Assembly: GCA_019828595.1 (NCBI GenBank)
Contig: JAHQRK010000014.1
Location: forward strand, 620,001 to 684,000
DNA: 64,000 bases
Source: Aphanomyces cochlioides
Lineage: Eukaryota > Oomycota > Saprolegniomycetes > Saprolegniales > Verrucalvaceae
Reading direction: 5' to 3'
Position 1 is the first letter of the stretch, and each line of letters starts with the position of its first letter. The position numbers were made by a program, and so were the translations under genes. Below the pieces are notes generated by a model. The model was not told the origin of the DNA and searched no databases. It saw only the letters and a program-made list of their open reading frames with translations. Shown in pieces: positions 43,436 through 53,896 of this stretch.

Positions 43436-44160
43436 TTATTTTTTTGCAAGCGCCTGCATAAAAGCGAGCATGGCGCGCTGATTGTCGGCGTGCTGTTGCT
43501 GTTGAATGATGGCCTGATCTTTGTCGAATTGCAAGCGTTCTTGCTTCAAACGTGCAATACTTTCATCGCGCTCACATTTTTGGGCAAGACCAGAGCTGAT
43601 TGCGTCGATCAGAAGCTTCACTTGATCGTCTTTCTGGAGCTTTTGTGGGGATGCTTTTTTCCTTTTCTTTGCCGAGAAGTCTGGATCACCGGACACATTT
43701 CCGCCATCGCCATGGTGCGCATCAACATGCCCGAATTTTCAATCCCTTCTCGCTTTCGTTTTTCCCCGTCTTTGCGCAGGTCTTCGTTTTGAGCAAAGTC
43801 ATTCATAGGCATCTTGATGTCTGTGAGCAACTGGTCTTGCTCATCGTATTCTTCAACCGTACCTGATTTGCGTATCGACGCTGCTTCGCCATTTGAAAAT
43901 TTTGCCATAATGGTTTCAAAGCGCGTCTTCAAAGCAGGAGCATTTTTCTTCAAGCGCAAGCTTGAGGTGTCCTTGAGTTTTGTTGCAATCTCGGCCCAAT
44001 GTTCCATCACCTTACCATATCCAGCTTCCCACAGGCGACATAGAGAAACTTGCTGGAGCAGCGAAATATCATCACGGCACGCAAACTTTCCACGCGACTA
44101 AGATTCATCCGGATGCACTTCGATGCTCATGGAAGCCGCGACTTCAGTTGTGTGAGGCAT
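43436..44160 (-). pseudogene. SANT-like accessory ORF of Harbinger element
   Basis: Starting near 44160 the frame reads DDISLLQQVSLCRLWEAGYGKVMEHWAEIATKLK, then LKTRFETIMAKFSNGE, a SANT/trihelix-like DNA-binding layout. A charged linker and a C-terminal coiled coil follow (ERDESIARLKQERLQFDKDQAIIQQQQHADNQRAML). The frame has a stop near 44100 and a shift near 43700, which may be introns or lesions. It is the second gene typical of PIF/Harbinger elements and is convergent with the transposase. Confidence 0.6.
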
Positions 44161-44378
44161 GGTAAAATGGCGAATGGAGTGTGTTCCACCTCTTTGGCTT
44201 CGGATACAGGTAAATTTATCCGAACTCAACGAGTCAATCACTTTTCATTTCCAGCGCCTGGAAATCACAAGGTTTTAATATAGCACCACTTTTGATATTA
44301 AGTTTTGGAGGCAAATCGAATGTCACAGGTTTTTCAACTGAATATCAAAATCAAAAGTGATCGCGAAAACCCTCTATT

Positions 44379-45589
44379 GGATCGGGTAAAGGTGACCAAT
44401 TGAATACTTTTTAATTAACCCAATTGCATTTTGTGTTGTAGCAAATTCGTCTAGTTGCGATGTTATGTAGTGCGAAGGCATTGTTGATATCATGATGGAT
44501 AACTCAAGTGAATGTGACAGTAGCCACGATAAGGAAGAGTCAAACGACGAATTGAAGATTGCCTTGTGCAATCAACTCTACATTTTACACTTTACATTTT
44601 ACGTTTACTGTGTGCAGTAAATGTCTAGTAAATTTTTACTTTACGTAAAACGACATTCCCTGCTGTGAAGCAAGTGCTATTTATTACTACTAGTAGTAGT
44701 AATAGTATTGTGTTTTTGTTCCGAAATTGTGAAAGGCAAGCCAAACTGGTCAGGCAAAAAGTTGGGCGAAATGTCGGAACACCAATCAGAGACGAGTATT
44801 TCTGATGACGTATTCACTGTTTTCGAATCGGGCAGCCAATGAAATTGAATCTCAGTCCACATCTTCAGTAAGAATGACCATTTCTGTTCATTCATTGGCT
44901 GAAAATTTTCGTTTTTCCGGAACAAACAGTTTGGCTTTTCCTTAAAAAAAGACAATAATACTAGTACTTACTACGCATACCTTTTTGACAAAATTCTCCA
45001 AAAATGGAATTTTGTGAAATATTTTGGTATTGTGGATTCGCTTGAAATTTCCCAATTTGGATTGATTTTTAGTATCAATCTCCAATCGCGCCAATAGATT
45101 GGATGAATGAAAATTAGAACAGCTCATGGGAACAGTACTTCCTCTAAATTTTATTCAGCCAATCACAATCGCCCAAAATATTTATTAGCCAATGGCGTCG
45201 ATTGGTGAATCGATCCGCCGGCGTGATTCGATTGAACGGGGTCTGGAAATTCGTATCAAATCAACAATAGTTCTTTTCATCTTTTTTGTATAAAAAATTG
45301 TAAAATTTCATCCAATCCCAATAATTGCACTTAGATAAACATGCAAATCTACTCAACACTGTAAAGACGAGGATCAACACGCAGCAAAACGACAGTGCGA
45401 CGAGTTGTGACGTCAAGGTAAACACGTGTACGAGACAAAGGCCAACCCCCCAAATGCCGGTAATGAGACAAACAAAGAGCATCTTTGTCAGTTCTAGGCA
45501 TGAGCTGAGGGACCTTGCCTTCTTGGCTCAGCGCTAACGCCTTCCCATTTACATATTCTAAAACGAATCCTTTATCTTTCATAGGCCTT
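44379..45589. other. Spacer with small inverted-repeat elements
   Basis: A TTTAC-rich cluster lies at 44577-44655. A MITE-like structure occupies about 44683-44972: its ends share TACTAGTA...TATTGT and AAGCCAAACTG in inverted orientation. No gene is supported. Confidence 0.4.
44683..44972. repeat. MITE-like inverted repeat, about 290 bp
   Basis: Imperfect inverted arms at about 44683-44741 and 44924-44972, sharing CAAGCCAAACTG and an ACTAGTA/ATTATTGT end. No ORF inside. Termini and target duplication not resolved. Confidence 0.4.
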
Positions 45590-47047
45590 CTAATGGGTAT
45601 AGTTGGCATGGTACGACACATTCGTGTACACCATGCGCTGGTAGCTGCTGCCGGCAGGGCAATAAGAAAACTTGATGCTATCCCATGTCGCGGGTGCACT
45701 TGGCTGGGGATTAAACAGGGGCTTGCCGTTTTCATACGTTTCGTAGACAGCCAAGCAGGCACAGACCACAATAGACGTGATGGCCCAAACTATTTCAATC
45801 TTGGAGATGGAGCTCCAAAAATGCTTGATGTAGAACATCATCGGCAAAATCATGCAGCAGACGGAGACACAGCACGCTCCAGCAAAGTCCAACAAATCGG
45901 ACAAATGATTCTACCATACGCAGGCAATAGCAATGCACGCTGCAACAACAATGATGCGAAGAGTGGCGACCTTGGGATAGACACCAGGGGCTTGGTATGT
46001 CTTGGAGTCCAAGTCGTGGTCTTCGTCTGCCAGAGTCACCGTCGACATCTTGGTATCGTCATTGTTGGGCGTGGTGACACTTTGAAACCCGCCCTCAACT
46101 TCCACGCTCGTGTCAATGTGCTTGTGAAGACCCAAGATGAGGCGTTCCAATGTGTAATAGGCAGGATTCATGATCACGGCAAACGCCACTGCTACGTGCA
46201 GAAACATAAACAAGCTGGACAAGATGACACCGCCACGGTTGGCTGTGAGTCCAAGAACAGTCGGCGTGCCGGCGATCGAGAAGATGAGATTGCCAGGGAC
46301 TTGGCATCCCAGAACGGATACATCAATGACAGAGACTGCCAGAAAGAAGATCGTAATAATCACCATCGACACAACGATAACCTTGGGCATTCGCGTTGGC
46401 TCCGAGTGTTCGCGTTGCAAAGCTGGAATCACAATGCCAGCCCCATACGCCAAAGCCAAGCTACCAAACACAGATGCGACTTGTTTGAAGCCAACGTCAG
46501 GCTTGGGGATACCGACGCCCTTTGGAATAGGAGCCATGTTGTCCATCAACAAGTAGAGAGCGATGATACTGGCCAGAATCGTACCGAGAGCGCCTGCTGC
46601 AGCAGCCATTGCTCCTTCTTTAAGCGTCGGAATCAAGCAAATGGGCAAGAGAGCCAAGCCAGTCGCGATAATCCACGTCGTTTCACCATACGACCCTGGG
46701 AAGATGATGACACCAATCGAACCACCCAAGACCAACAACACAATCGGCACCAAAATGCAGTCGAGCATTTGCGTGATCAAAATCGCCCATCGACCAAATT
46801 TGCCCATGGAAAACTCACCCAAGTCAGCAAAAGTTCGCACGTGTCTGGGGGCGTCAAGAAGGAGTTTGGAGATGCACACGGTAGCATACGTGTTGATGAG
46901 AGCCATATACACAAGAGCAGCGGAGGCCCATCCGAAACCGGCCGAGGCGTAGTTCTTGGGCAAGCTAAGCGTACCGACACCGCAGACGCAGCAAAAGATC
47001 GAGAAGGCCACCTTGAGATCTTCGATAGTGAGGAATGGTTTTCCCAT
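45590..47047 (-). pseudogene. AAAP amino-acid transporter 2 with one premature stop
   Basis: From the ATG at 47047 (MGKPFLTIEDLKVAFS) to 45590 the frame is open for 486 codons except a single TAG at 45911-45913. There the sister gene at 49034 reads ACVWKNHLSDLLD and this copy reads ACVW-stop-NHLSDLLD, an AAG to TAG change. All AAAP hallmarks before and after are intact (GVGTLSLPKNYASAGFGW, FAVIMNPAYYTLERL, SSYQRMVYTNVSYHANYTH). The stop would remove the last helices, about 107 residues. It is either a very young pseudogene, a segregating null allele, or a sequencing error. Intact antisense frames are shadows. Confidence 0.85.
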
Positions 47048-47069
47048 GGTTTATGTGTATCTTGTCGAG

Positions 47070-47086
47070 CAAAATTCACAAGTGGT
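47070..47086 (-). promoter_or_regulatory. Inr/FPR-like block of AAAP gene 2
   Basis: Coding-strand ACCACTTGTGAATTTTG about 25-40 nt before the ATG, a diverged form of the block before AAAP genes 1, 3 and 4. Confidence 0.35.
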
Positions 47087-47430
47087 GAATCCCCTCGTTG
47101 CCTTGGCCAGTCATGAGGACCTTGTTGCCCCGTGAATTTGGGACATTCGAGCACATGGCGATGCTCACACTTTGAGAGCATCATGGGGGGAGCAATGCTA
47201 GGTGCACAATCTCGAGCCGTGATTTTTCTCTCTGACTTGCTTTATAGAGGAATTGCTTGTCCAAATCGTTCATTGCACTCTCCAGTCCCAAGCATTCTGA
47301 ATATCAATATCAATCTGTGGCTCCACACGCACCGTTCGAACAAGCCTCAACCTGAGCATCCAATCGCGTCTCGTGACAATCAGAATTTTCATGTGACGCA
47401 GCAGCCACTCTAAAGATTTCTCAGGCCCTC
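47087..47430 (-). repeat. Conserved AAAP upstream block, copy 2
   Basis: CTTGTTGCCCCGTGAATTTG, AGGTGCACAATCTCGAG and TTTTCATGTGACGCAGCAGCC occur in the same order and spacing class as in the 5' flanks of AAAP genes 1 and 3. Confidence 0.65.
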
Positions 47431-49033
47431 TGCAACCACTCAAACTTTGATCACATGATGAATGACCAGGAGAGCTACGACTGCTCACTTCATTTCCAAT
47501 TGATCCGACTCATGGATAGACCTGAAGAACCGCAGAAGGGAGAAGCTTGATACGATGTGGAGCACTCTGATGGGCTGCTCGCACCTTCCAGATGGATAAG
47601 AACTGCTGAACTTGGACAGATCGACTAGACTTTACAAGGCCATGGATTCCAAGCGCAAGACTGTTTGAGATATGATCCCAATCATGGCAACAAGGCCCAT
47701 AGCATTGAAGATATCGATGCAAGAAAACTTGGGACGACACACGACAGTGGTAAGCTCACACTGCGACAAGGAATCACTGACGCATCCAACGTTTGTACAG
47801 TCATTGCTCGATTTAGTGAACCCTTCAATTATATAAAATATTACAGTTATCGTGCTCCACACAGGTAATGATTATGAAAGGTATATTCTTCACATCGAAG
47901 TGAACCGTGAAGTTCACAAGAACATCCAAAGCATTCAGTGAATTATTCATGACATCAACCTACAACTACCAAATCTCAGTACCGTTTGAGCCCTCGACAA
48001 GTTCATGTAATTCCCATCGACGTCTGTGGTGTTTGAATAAACTCTATATTATGATAATTTGTTGCAGCTGATTGCATATTAATTTTGAAGATATATTTAT
48101 TTTCAGTGGGTTCACTAAATGTACCGAATACGTGAAACATATCAGCAACGTTCTGCTGCAGCCGTCCTTGAGCTATTCTTGCTTTAGAAATGGCTTGGGT
48201 AGCCAACGAATTTCATATCGGCGTTTTTCGGTCTATCTCCAGGTTGTGCAAGAAGCTGCAGCTTGTAAACTTGTGGGGGTTATAGAAGACTCCATCTGCT
48301 GCAACTATCATCTCAATTCAAGTTCCCATCCGAATAGCATGGCGACTTGGGTGCATTCCTTTCGCTGTGTAAAGCCAACCGGTGAGATAGTACACCCTCG
48401 TGAAGATGCCTAAAGTATCGTGACTCTGGTGGAGCTATCCTTGCGTCGCGGTGGATGTGAATATAATCAACCAACGTCTGGAGGTTGTAATGCAATCTTA
48501 GCAGATATTATACACTACACTATTGATCATCTATATGCTTCACCGAAACAAGCGACGATGAACACAAACGTGATAGCTCGAGGTCACTCACCCCCTCTGC
48601 CTAGTCACATACCCTCCCCCAAGGTTTTCCCCGTGCGATTGATTGTTGCTGGTGGTGTCCAAGTCGATACTCCTGCTACGTGAAACTAAACACACAGAGC
48701 AAACCCCGGAGTAGAGGGGGGTTCCAATTGCAGCCCAAGACTCCTTACTCAGCCTAGCTAGTAAGAGAATCTTGGTACAATTTGTAACTACCATCGTGTC
48801 GAGTGACCTTGCTATCGAAATCATGCTTCCTCCTAGGGTATTGGAGATGCCATACCTTAAGTTTTGCTCACAGCTGATGCCCAGCACTACACTACAATTG
48901 CCCAACTGTACTCTCAGCTTTTGTTAATCCAAAGTATGAACTGAACAATCCCCATGTTGATGTGCAAACGCCTTTCACTTCCATATCCAAAACACATTTT
49001 CTTATCTTCCATTAGTCTCTTCCTTCCGCTCAA
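47431..49033. other. Spacer without supported gene
   Basis: About 1.6 kb. Several short frames on both strands have no domain or splice chain. No repeat noticed. Confidence 0.4.
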
Positions 49034-50485
49034 CTAAAGCGAGTGGGTGTAGTTGGCATGGTACGACACATTCGAGTACACCATGCGCTGGTAGCTGCTG
49101 CCGGCAGGGCAATAGGGAAACTTGATCGCTGGGTTACTTGGCTGGGGATTGAAGAGAGGCTTGCCATTTTCATACGTCTCATAGACAGCCAAGCAGGTGC
49201 AAACCACGATAGACGAGATGGCCCACACTATTTCAATCTTGGAGAGAGAGCTCCAGAAATGCTTGACGTAAAACAACATCGGCAAAATCATACAGCAGAC
49301 CGAGACACAGCACGCTCCAGCAAAGTCCAACAAGTCAGACAAGTGGTTCTTCCATACACAGGCAATAGCAATGCATGCAGCAACAACAATGATGCGAAGA
49401 GCGGCGACCTTAGGATACACACCTGGGGCTTGGTATGTCTTGGAGTCCAGGTCATGGTCTTCTTCTGCCAAAGTCATCGTCGACATCTTAACGTCTTCAT
49501 TGTTAGGTGTGGCAGCACTTTGAAATCCGCCCTCAACTTCCACGTTTGTGTCAATGTGCTTGTGAAGACCTAAGATGAGGCGTTCCATCGTGTAATAGGC
49601 AGGATTCATGATCACAGCAAACGCCACTGCAACGTGAAGAAACATAAACAAGGCGGAAAAGATGACACCGCCACGGTTGGCTGTGAATCCGAGAGCAGTC
49701 GGCGAACCAGAGATCGAGAAGATGAGATTGCCAGGGACTTGGCATCCCAGAACGGATACACCAATGATAGCCACGGCCAAGAAAAAGAGCGAAATGACGA
49801 ACATCGTGACGAGGATAACCTTGGGCATGCGCGAGGGTTCGGAGTGTTCGCGTTGCAGAGCTGGAATCACAATACCAGCGCCATACGCCAAAGCCAAGCT
49901 ACCAAACACGGATGCAACTTGCTTGAAGCCAACGTCAGGCGAGGGGATACCGACGCCCTTTGGAATGGGGAGCATGTTTTCCAACAAGAGGTAGAGGGCG
50001 ATACCACTGGCTAGAATAGTGCCGAGGGCACCTGCCGCTGCAGCGAACGCTCCCTCTTTAAGTGTCGGGATCAAGCAAATGGGCAAGAGAGCCACACCAG
50101 TCGCGATAATCCAAGTCGTTTCACCATACGAGCCAGGGAACATAATGACAGCTAGCGAGCCACCCAAGACCAACAGCACAATTGGCACCAAGATACAATT
50201 GAGCATTTGCGTGATCAAAATCGCCCATCGACCAAATTTGCCCATGGAAAACTCACCCAAGTCAGCAAAAGTTCGCACGTGTCTGGGGGCGTCAAGAAGG
50301 AGTTTGGAGATGCACACGGTAGCATACGTGTTGATGAGAGCCATATACACAAGAGCAGCGGAGGCCCATCCGAAACCGGCCGAGGCGTAGTTCTTAGGCA
50401 GGCTGAGCGTACCGACACCGCAGACGCAGCAAAAGATCGAGAAGGCCACCTTGAGATCTTCGACAGTGAGGAAAGGTTTTCCCAT
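49034..50485 (-). CDS. AAAP-family amino-acid transporter 3
   Basis: 483 aa from the ATG at 50485 (MGKPFLTVEDLKVAFS). The frame stays open upstream to an ATG at 50656, but that extension is promoter-block sequence and is not shared with paralogs at protein level. It is very similar to AAAP 2: long identical stretches, and the DNA of the first 300 bp is nearly the same. About eleven TM segments. Motifs are GVGTLSLPKNYASAGFGWASAAL, EGAFAAAAGALGTILASG, FAVIMNPAYYTMERLILGLHK and SSYQRMVYSNVSYHANYTHSL. Intact and presumably functional. Substrate unknown. It is the nearest intact template for gene 2. Confidence 0.92.
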   Translation of the reverse strand: MGKPFLTVEDLKVAFSIFCCVCGVGTLSLPKNYASAGFGWASAALVYMALINTYATVCISKLLLDAPRHVRTFADLGEFSMGKFGRWAILITQMLNCILVPIVLLVLGGSLAVIMFPGSYGETTWIIATGVALLPICLIPTLKEGAFAAAAGALGTILASGIALYLLLENMLPIPKGVGIPSPDVGFKQVASVFGSLALAYGAGIVIPALQREHSEPSRMPKVILVTMFVISLFFLAVAIIGVSVLGCQVPGNLIFSISGSPTALGFTANRGGVIFSALFMFLHVAVAFAVIMNPAYYTMERLILGLHKHIDTNVEVEGGFQSAATPNNEDVKMSTMTLAEEDHDLDSKTYQAPGVYPKVAALRIIVVAACIAIACVWKNHLSDLLDFAGACCVSVCCMILPMLFYVKHFWSSLSKIEIVWAISSIVVCTCLAVYETYENGKPLFNPQPSNPAIKFPYCPAGSSYQRMVYSNVSYHANYTHSL

Positions 50486-50507
50486 GGTTGATGCGTTTGA
50501 TATCGAG

Positions 50508-50523
50508 CAAATTCGCAAATGGG
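50508..50523 (-). promoter_or_regulatory. Inr/FPR-like block of AAAP gene 3
   Basis: Coding-strand CCCATTTGCGAATTTGC about 25 nt before the ATG at 50485, matching the oomycete CATTYYNCAWTTT-type core promoter at most positions. Confidence 0.45.
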
Positions 50524-50910
50524 GAATGCACTTCGGGTCCTTTGCGTAGCCACTCGTGAGAACTTTGTTGCCCCGTGCCTTTGGGACACTCAAACACATG
50601 ACAGTACTTACGGTTGAACAACATCCAGCGTCACCTGGGGGCACTTGTAGGTGCACAATCTCTAGCCCCCAAACCTCCCCACCTCCGTCTTGTCTGCCTC
50701 CATGCCAAACCTTTCATCCCCCTGATTCCATCGAGGCAGTCAAGCTCCGTTGAATCGCATTCAGGGCTCGTCTCGTTGGTGGTGCTGCAGTGTACGACTG
50801 AGTAAGGTGCTTTGCCAACCTGAGAACCCAATCGCACGGCTCGAGTAGTAAGAATTTTCATGTGACGCAGCGACTCGAACGTGAACTCAGGAGGAGGAAA
50901 TCATTGAACA
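50524..50910 (-). repeat. Conserved AAAP upstream block, copy 3
   Basis: TTTGTTGCCCCGTGCCTTTG, AGGTGCACAATCTCTAGC and TTTTCATGTGACGCAGCGACTC occur in the same order as upstream of AAAP genes 1 and 2. Confidence 0.65.
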
Positions 50911-52375
50911 CACGAAGACTGTGTGATCTCATCGATCATGACTTTGGAGAGAGCCCAAGTTGTGCGTCTCGGGTCGCTTTTAGCTGAAAAACCTCACTGG
51001 AAAGCCTGCGCATCGCTGGACAAGAGAGTGCTCCCATGAGACACTGCATATGCATAGAGTGAAATGATGTGCCGCTTGCACCTTCCAGCTGGTGCGATAA
51101 ATCAACCGTGTGGAAGGTGACAAAAGCCAAACCTGGATTAACTGTGCCATAGATTGAGAGGACTTTCTACGGCGTACATGTCGTCTTTGTGTCGTAGCGA
51201 TGTCGCGTTCGGTGACAAGTCGACTGGAAGCTTTTATCCTGAGTCGTTCCTGGACCACGGAGCAGAATGAGTGGAGCTGTGGCACTGACTGGTACGACCT
51301 CAAATACTGAGAACTTGAATTATTGAAGACGAGAATACAGTTTGAATCCACGATTCGTGGCTGCTCGATGCGCTGGACTTGTTGTCACGTTGACGCTGGG
51401 ACATAGAACGAGCAAAGCACATCCCTAGAACGCTCCGTGAACATTTCTCGCTGCCCAGAGCCAACACGATAGTTAAGGGAACGAATGAGCTTGCCAGGTA
51501 TCGACGTCGAAGGCCAGGTATGTGGACTATCGGTTGCCTTGGTCTTATATTTAGAAAGACACAAGTCGAGAAAACTTTCGAGGCGACAACAATCACAAGG
51601 TGACGTCATGTACTGCAAGCATCGACTCAAAAAGACCGTCAGTTGAAACATTCAGTCGCGCCGTTGGCACTTGGGTGCGTTTGCAATGGTTCGAGAGTAG
51701 CATGATGCAAACCCATTTCAATGTTCCTCAGTAACGATGCCTTAAGCGTTGCAATTCTGGTGACTCCGACCGCAAAGCCACATACCTTCAAGTTGTGATT
51801 CAAATCGTGCAGATCCCACGATTGCTTGTCCGACTGCATATCAACCTCTGAGGATATAGGTTTTCAGCGAGGAGCTCGAAACCTGGGAAACATAATATCC
51901 AGTTCGTGAAGTGTCAAATACGAAAGCTTAATGATAGCTTCAGTGAAACAAAGCATTCAAGTAGCATCCATGTACAATTCGTGATACCATAGCTTGAATT
52001 CGTTGCGAAAAATGACGGATAACCTTCGATACAGAGCTGCATCTGAATGAGATTCATACGATACAGGTTTCTGTCAATTATAAATTAATACAGGTATTAA
52101 TTTCCGGAAATGCCTGATTTGGACCACGTCACGATTTGAACTTCACAACTTGAAGGTAAAAAGGTGTACAGTGTACTATTAATACTGTAGTATAATAGTC
52201 ACATTTGAAATATCCGCTCTGCAATGCTACAGCGCGCTTTGCAGCTTGAAGTTGAGAAGCGCTTGCCTGCAGTCAATGGGCTCCAAATTATTGCTATGCC
52301 TAGCGGAATTCAAGGCAAGACGGACTCGCGCAATGACAATGAATACATTACACAACTGTCTACGTACACGTGGAT
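50911..52375. other. Spacer without supported gene
   Basis: About 1.46 kb. The frames are short and unrecognised. No repeat noticed. Confidence 0.4.
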
Positions 52376-53848
52376 TTACAAGGCCGTGGTGCGAGTGTAG
52401 TTGGCATGGTACGACACATTCGTGTACACGATGCGTTGGTAGCTGCTTCCGGCGGGGCAATAGCTGAACTTGATATTGTCCCACGTGGCAGGCTGCGTGG
52501 TCGAAGACTTGAAGAGCACTTTGCCACTTTCAATCGTGTCGTACACAGCCAAAGCGAGGCACACCACGACGGCGATTGCGATCCAAATCTTCTCGACAAT
52601 GCTAATCTTCTTCCATTCCACCTTCATGTAAAACAACATGGGCAAGATCATGTTGCAAAGCGAAATGCACGACGCGCCCGCAAAGTCCAACAAGTCCGAC
52701 AAATGATCCTTCCAAGAGCATGCGATCGCAACACAGGCAGCAACGACGATGATGCGAAGAGCAGCGACCTTTGGGTACACACCAGGCTGCTTGTACGTTT
52801 TGGAGTCGAGGTCATGGAGGTCGTTGCCTTCTTTGAGTGCATTTTCTTCTGCATCCTTGTCACCAATGGGCGTTGTCGTGGACTGAAAGCCGCCTTCCAA
52901 CTCTGGAAGAGCATCCGAGTGCTTGTGCAAACCAAGAGTCAATCGTTCAAGGATGTAGAATGCCGGGTTCATGATGACCGCAAACGCGACGGTCACATGC
53001 AATTGCATACACAAGCAAGCCAAGATGACACCACCACGGTTGGCAGTGAAGCCAAGAGCCGTTGGGGACCCGGCAATCGAAAAGAGCAAGTTGCCGGGGA
53101 TTTGGCACCCGACAAAAGACACACCCGTGATCGCAACAGTCAAAAACAGAACAGAGATCACGCCCAAGGTCACCACAATCACACGAATCATGCGCGTAGG
53201 CTCCGAGTGTTCGCGTTGGAGCGCAGGGATAACAATACCAGCACCATACGCCAAGGCCAAACTGCCAAACACAGACGCCACTTGCTTGACTCCAACATCG
53301 GGCTTGGGAGTGCTCAATCCCTTCGACACTGGTTCCATGTTGTCCACCAACAAGTACAGAGCAATACCATCAGCAAGCAAAGTTCCCAAGGATCCAGCAG
53401 CGGCAGCAAACGCACCTTCCTTCAACGTTGGGATCAAACACACAGGCAACAGAGTGATTCCCATCATGATTATCCACGTCACTTCGCCGTACGAAGCTGG
53501 GAAGAGAATCGTCAAAATGGATCCGCCCAAGACCAAAAACACGATTGGCACGAGGATGCACGACAGCATTTGGGTGACCAAAATCAACCAGCGACCAGTT
53601 TTGCCCATGGAGAACTCGCCCAAGTCAGCAAACGAGCGCACGGCCTTGGGGGCAACAAGCATGATCTTGGAGATGCACACGGTGGCGTAAATGTTGACGA
53701 TGGCCATGAAGACCAGAGCGACGGTGGCCCAGGCAAAGCCAGCCGAGGCGTAGTTCTTGGGCATACTCAATGTACCGACGCCGTAGACGCAGCAGAAGAG
53801 CGAGAAGCACATCTTCAAATCTTCTAGGGTGAGGAAAGCTTTTCCCAT
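52376..53848 (-). CDS. AAAP-family amino-acid transporter 4
   Basis: 490 aa from the ATG at 53848 (MGKAFLTLEDLKMCFSLF); an in-frame ATG at 53857 would add three residues. This is the most diverged of the four: VAFAVIMNPAFYILERLTLGLHK, a longer cytosolic loop (STTTPIGDKDAEENALKEG), and C-terminus SSYQRIVYTNVSYHANYTRTTAL. It is the closest match to the insertion-disrupted relic at 28.9-32.6 kb, which shares VDN.EPVSKG and NPAFYILE. About eleven TM helices, intact. It lacks the duplicated 0.4-kb upstream block of genes 1-3, so it branched off earlier. Substrate unknown. Confidence 0.92.
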   Translation of the reverse strand: MGKAFLTLEDLKMCFSLFCCVYGVGTLSMPKNYASAGFAWATVALVFMAIVNIYATVCISKIMLVAPKAVRSFADLGEFSMGKTGRWLILVTQMLSCILVPIVFLVLGGSILTILFPASYGEVTWIIMMGITLLPVCLIPTLKEGAFAAAAGSLGTLLADGIALYLLVDNMEPVSKGLSTPKPDVGVKQVASVFGSLALAYGAGIVIPALQREHSEPTRMIRVIVVTLGVISVLFLTVAITGVSFVGCQIPGNLLFSIAGSPTALGFTANRGGVILACLCMQLHVTVAFAVIMNPAFYILERLTLGLHKHSDALPELEGGFQSTTTPIGDKDAEENALKEGNDLHDLDSKTYKQPGVYPKVAALRIIVVAACVAIACSWKDHLSDLLDFAGASCISLCNMILPMLFYMKVEWKKISIVEKIWIAIAVVVCLALAVYDTIESGKVLFKSSTTQPATWDNIKFSYCPAGSSYQRIVYTNVSYHANYTRTTAL

Positions 53849-53881
53849 GATCGCCAAGTGGGGGATATGAAAGGCAGGAGG

Positions 53882-53896
53882 CGAATTCGAAAGTGG
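53882..53896 (-). promoter_or_regulatory. Inr/FPR-like block of AAAP gene 4
   Basis: Coding-strand CCACTTTCGAATTCGCC about 35 nt before the ATG, the same core as before AAAP genes 1-3. Confidence 0.4.

Larger units (their letters stand above)
41905..44375. mobile_element. Harbinger-type element, 2471 bp, ATT target duplication
   Basis: Both ends read inward AGAGGGTTTTCGCG[G/A]TCACTTTTGA (25 bp, one mismatch), and ATT lies immediately outside each end (41902-41904 and 44376-44378). Inside are a HARBI1-like transposase (+) and a charged SANT-like ORF (-) in convergent layout. The transposase has one stop and one frameshift, so this copy is probably dead, but its ends are well preserved. Confidence 0.9.

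Noticed and set aside
45515..47116. 533-codon open frame antisense to AAAP gene 2 (similar long antisense frames at 52370-53827, 36154-37146 and 3879-4832)
   Set aside because: These lie exactly opposite well-conserved transporter genes and read as His/Asp/Arg-rich text with no domain. They are a by-product of codon bias in the sense gene, not overlapping genes.
47431..49033. Possible host genes between AAAP copies
   Set aside because: Only short frames on both strands, none with a recognisable domain or consistent splice chain.
49034..50656. AAAP gene 3 with a 57-residue N-terminal extension
   Set aside because: The extension is encoded by the promoter-proximal block shared with paralogs at DNA level but not kept in frame there. 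The MGKPFLT start is common to all four genes.
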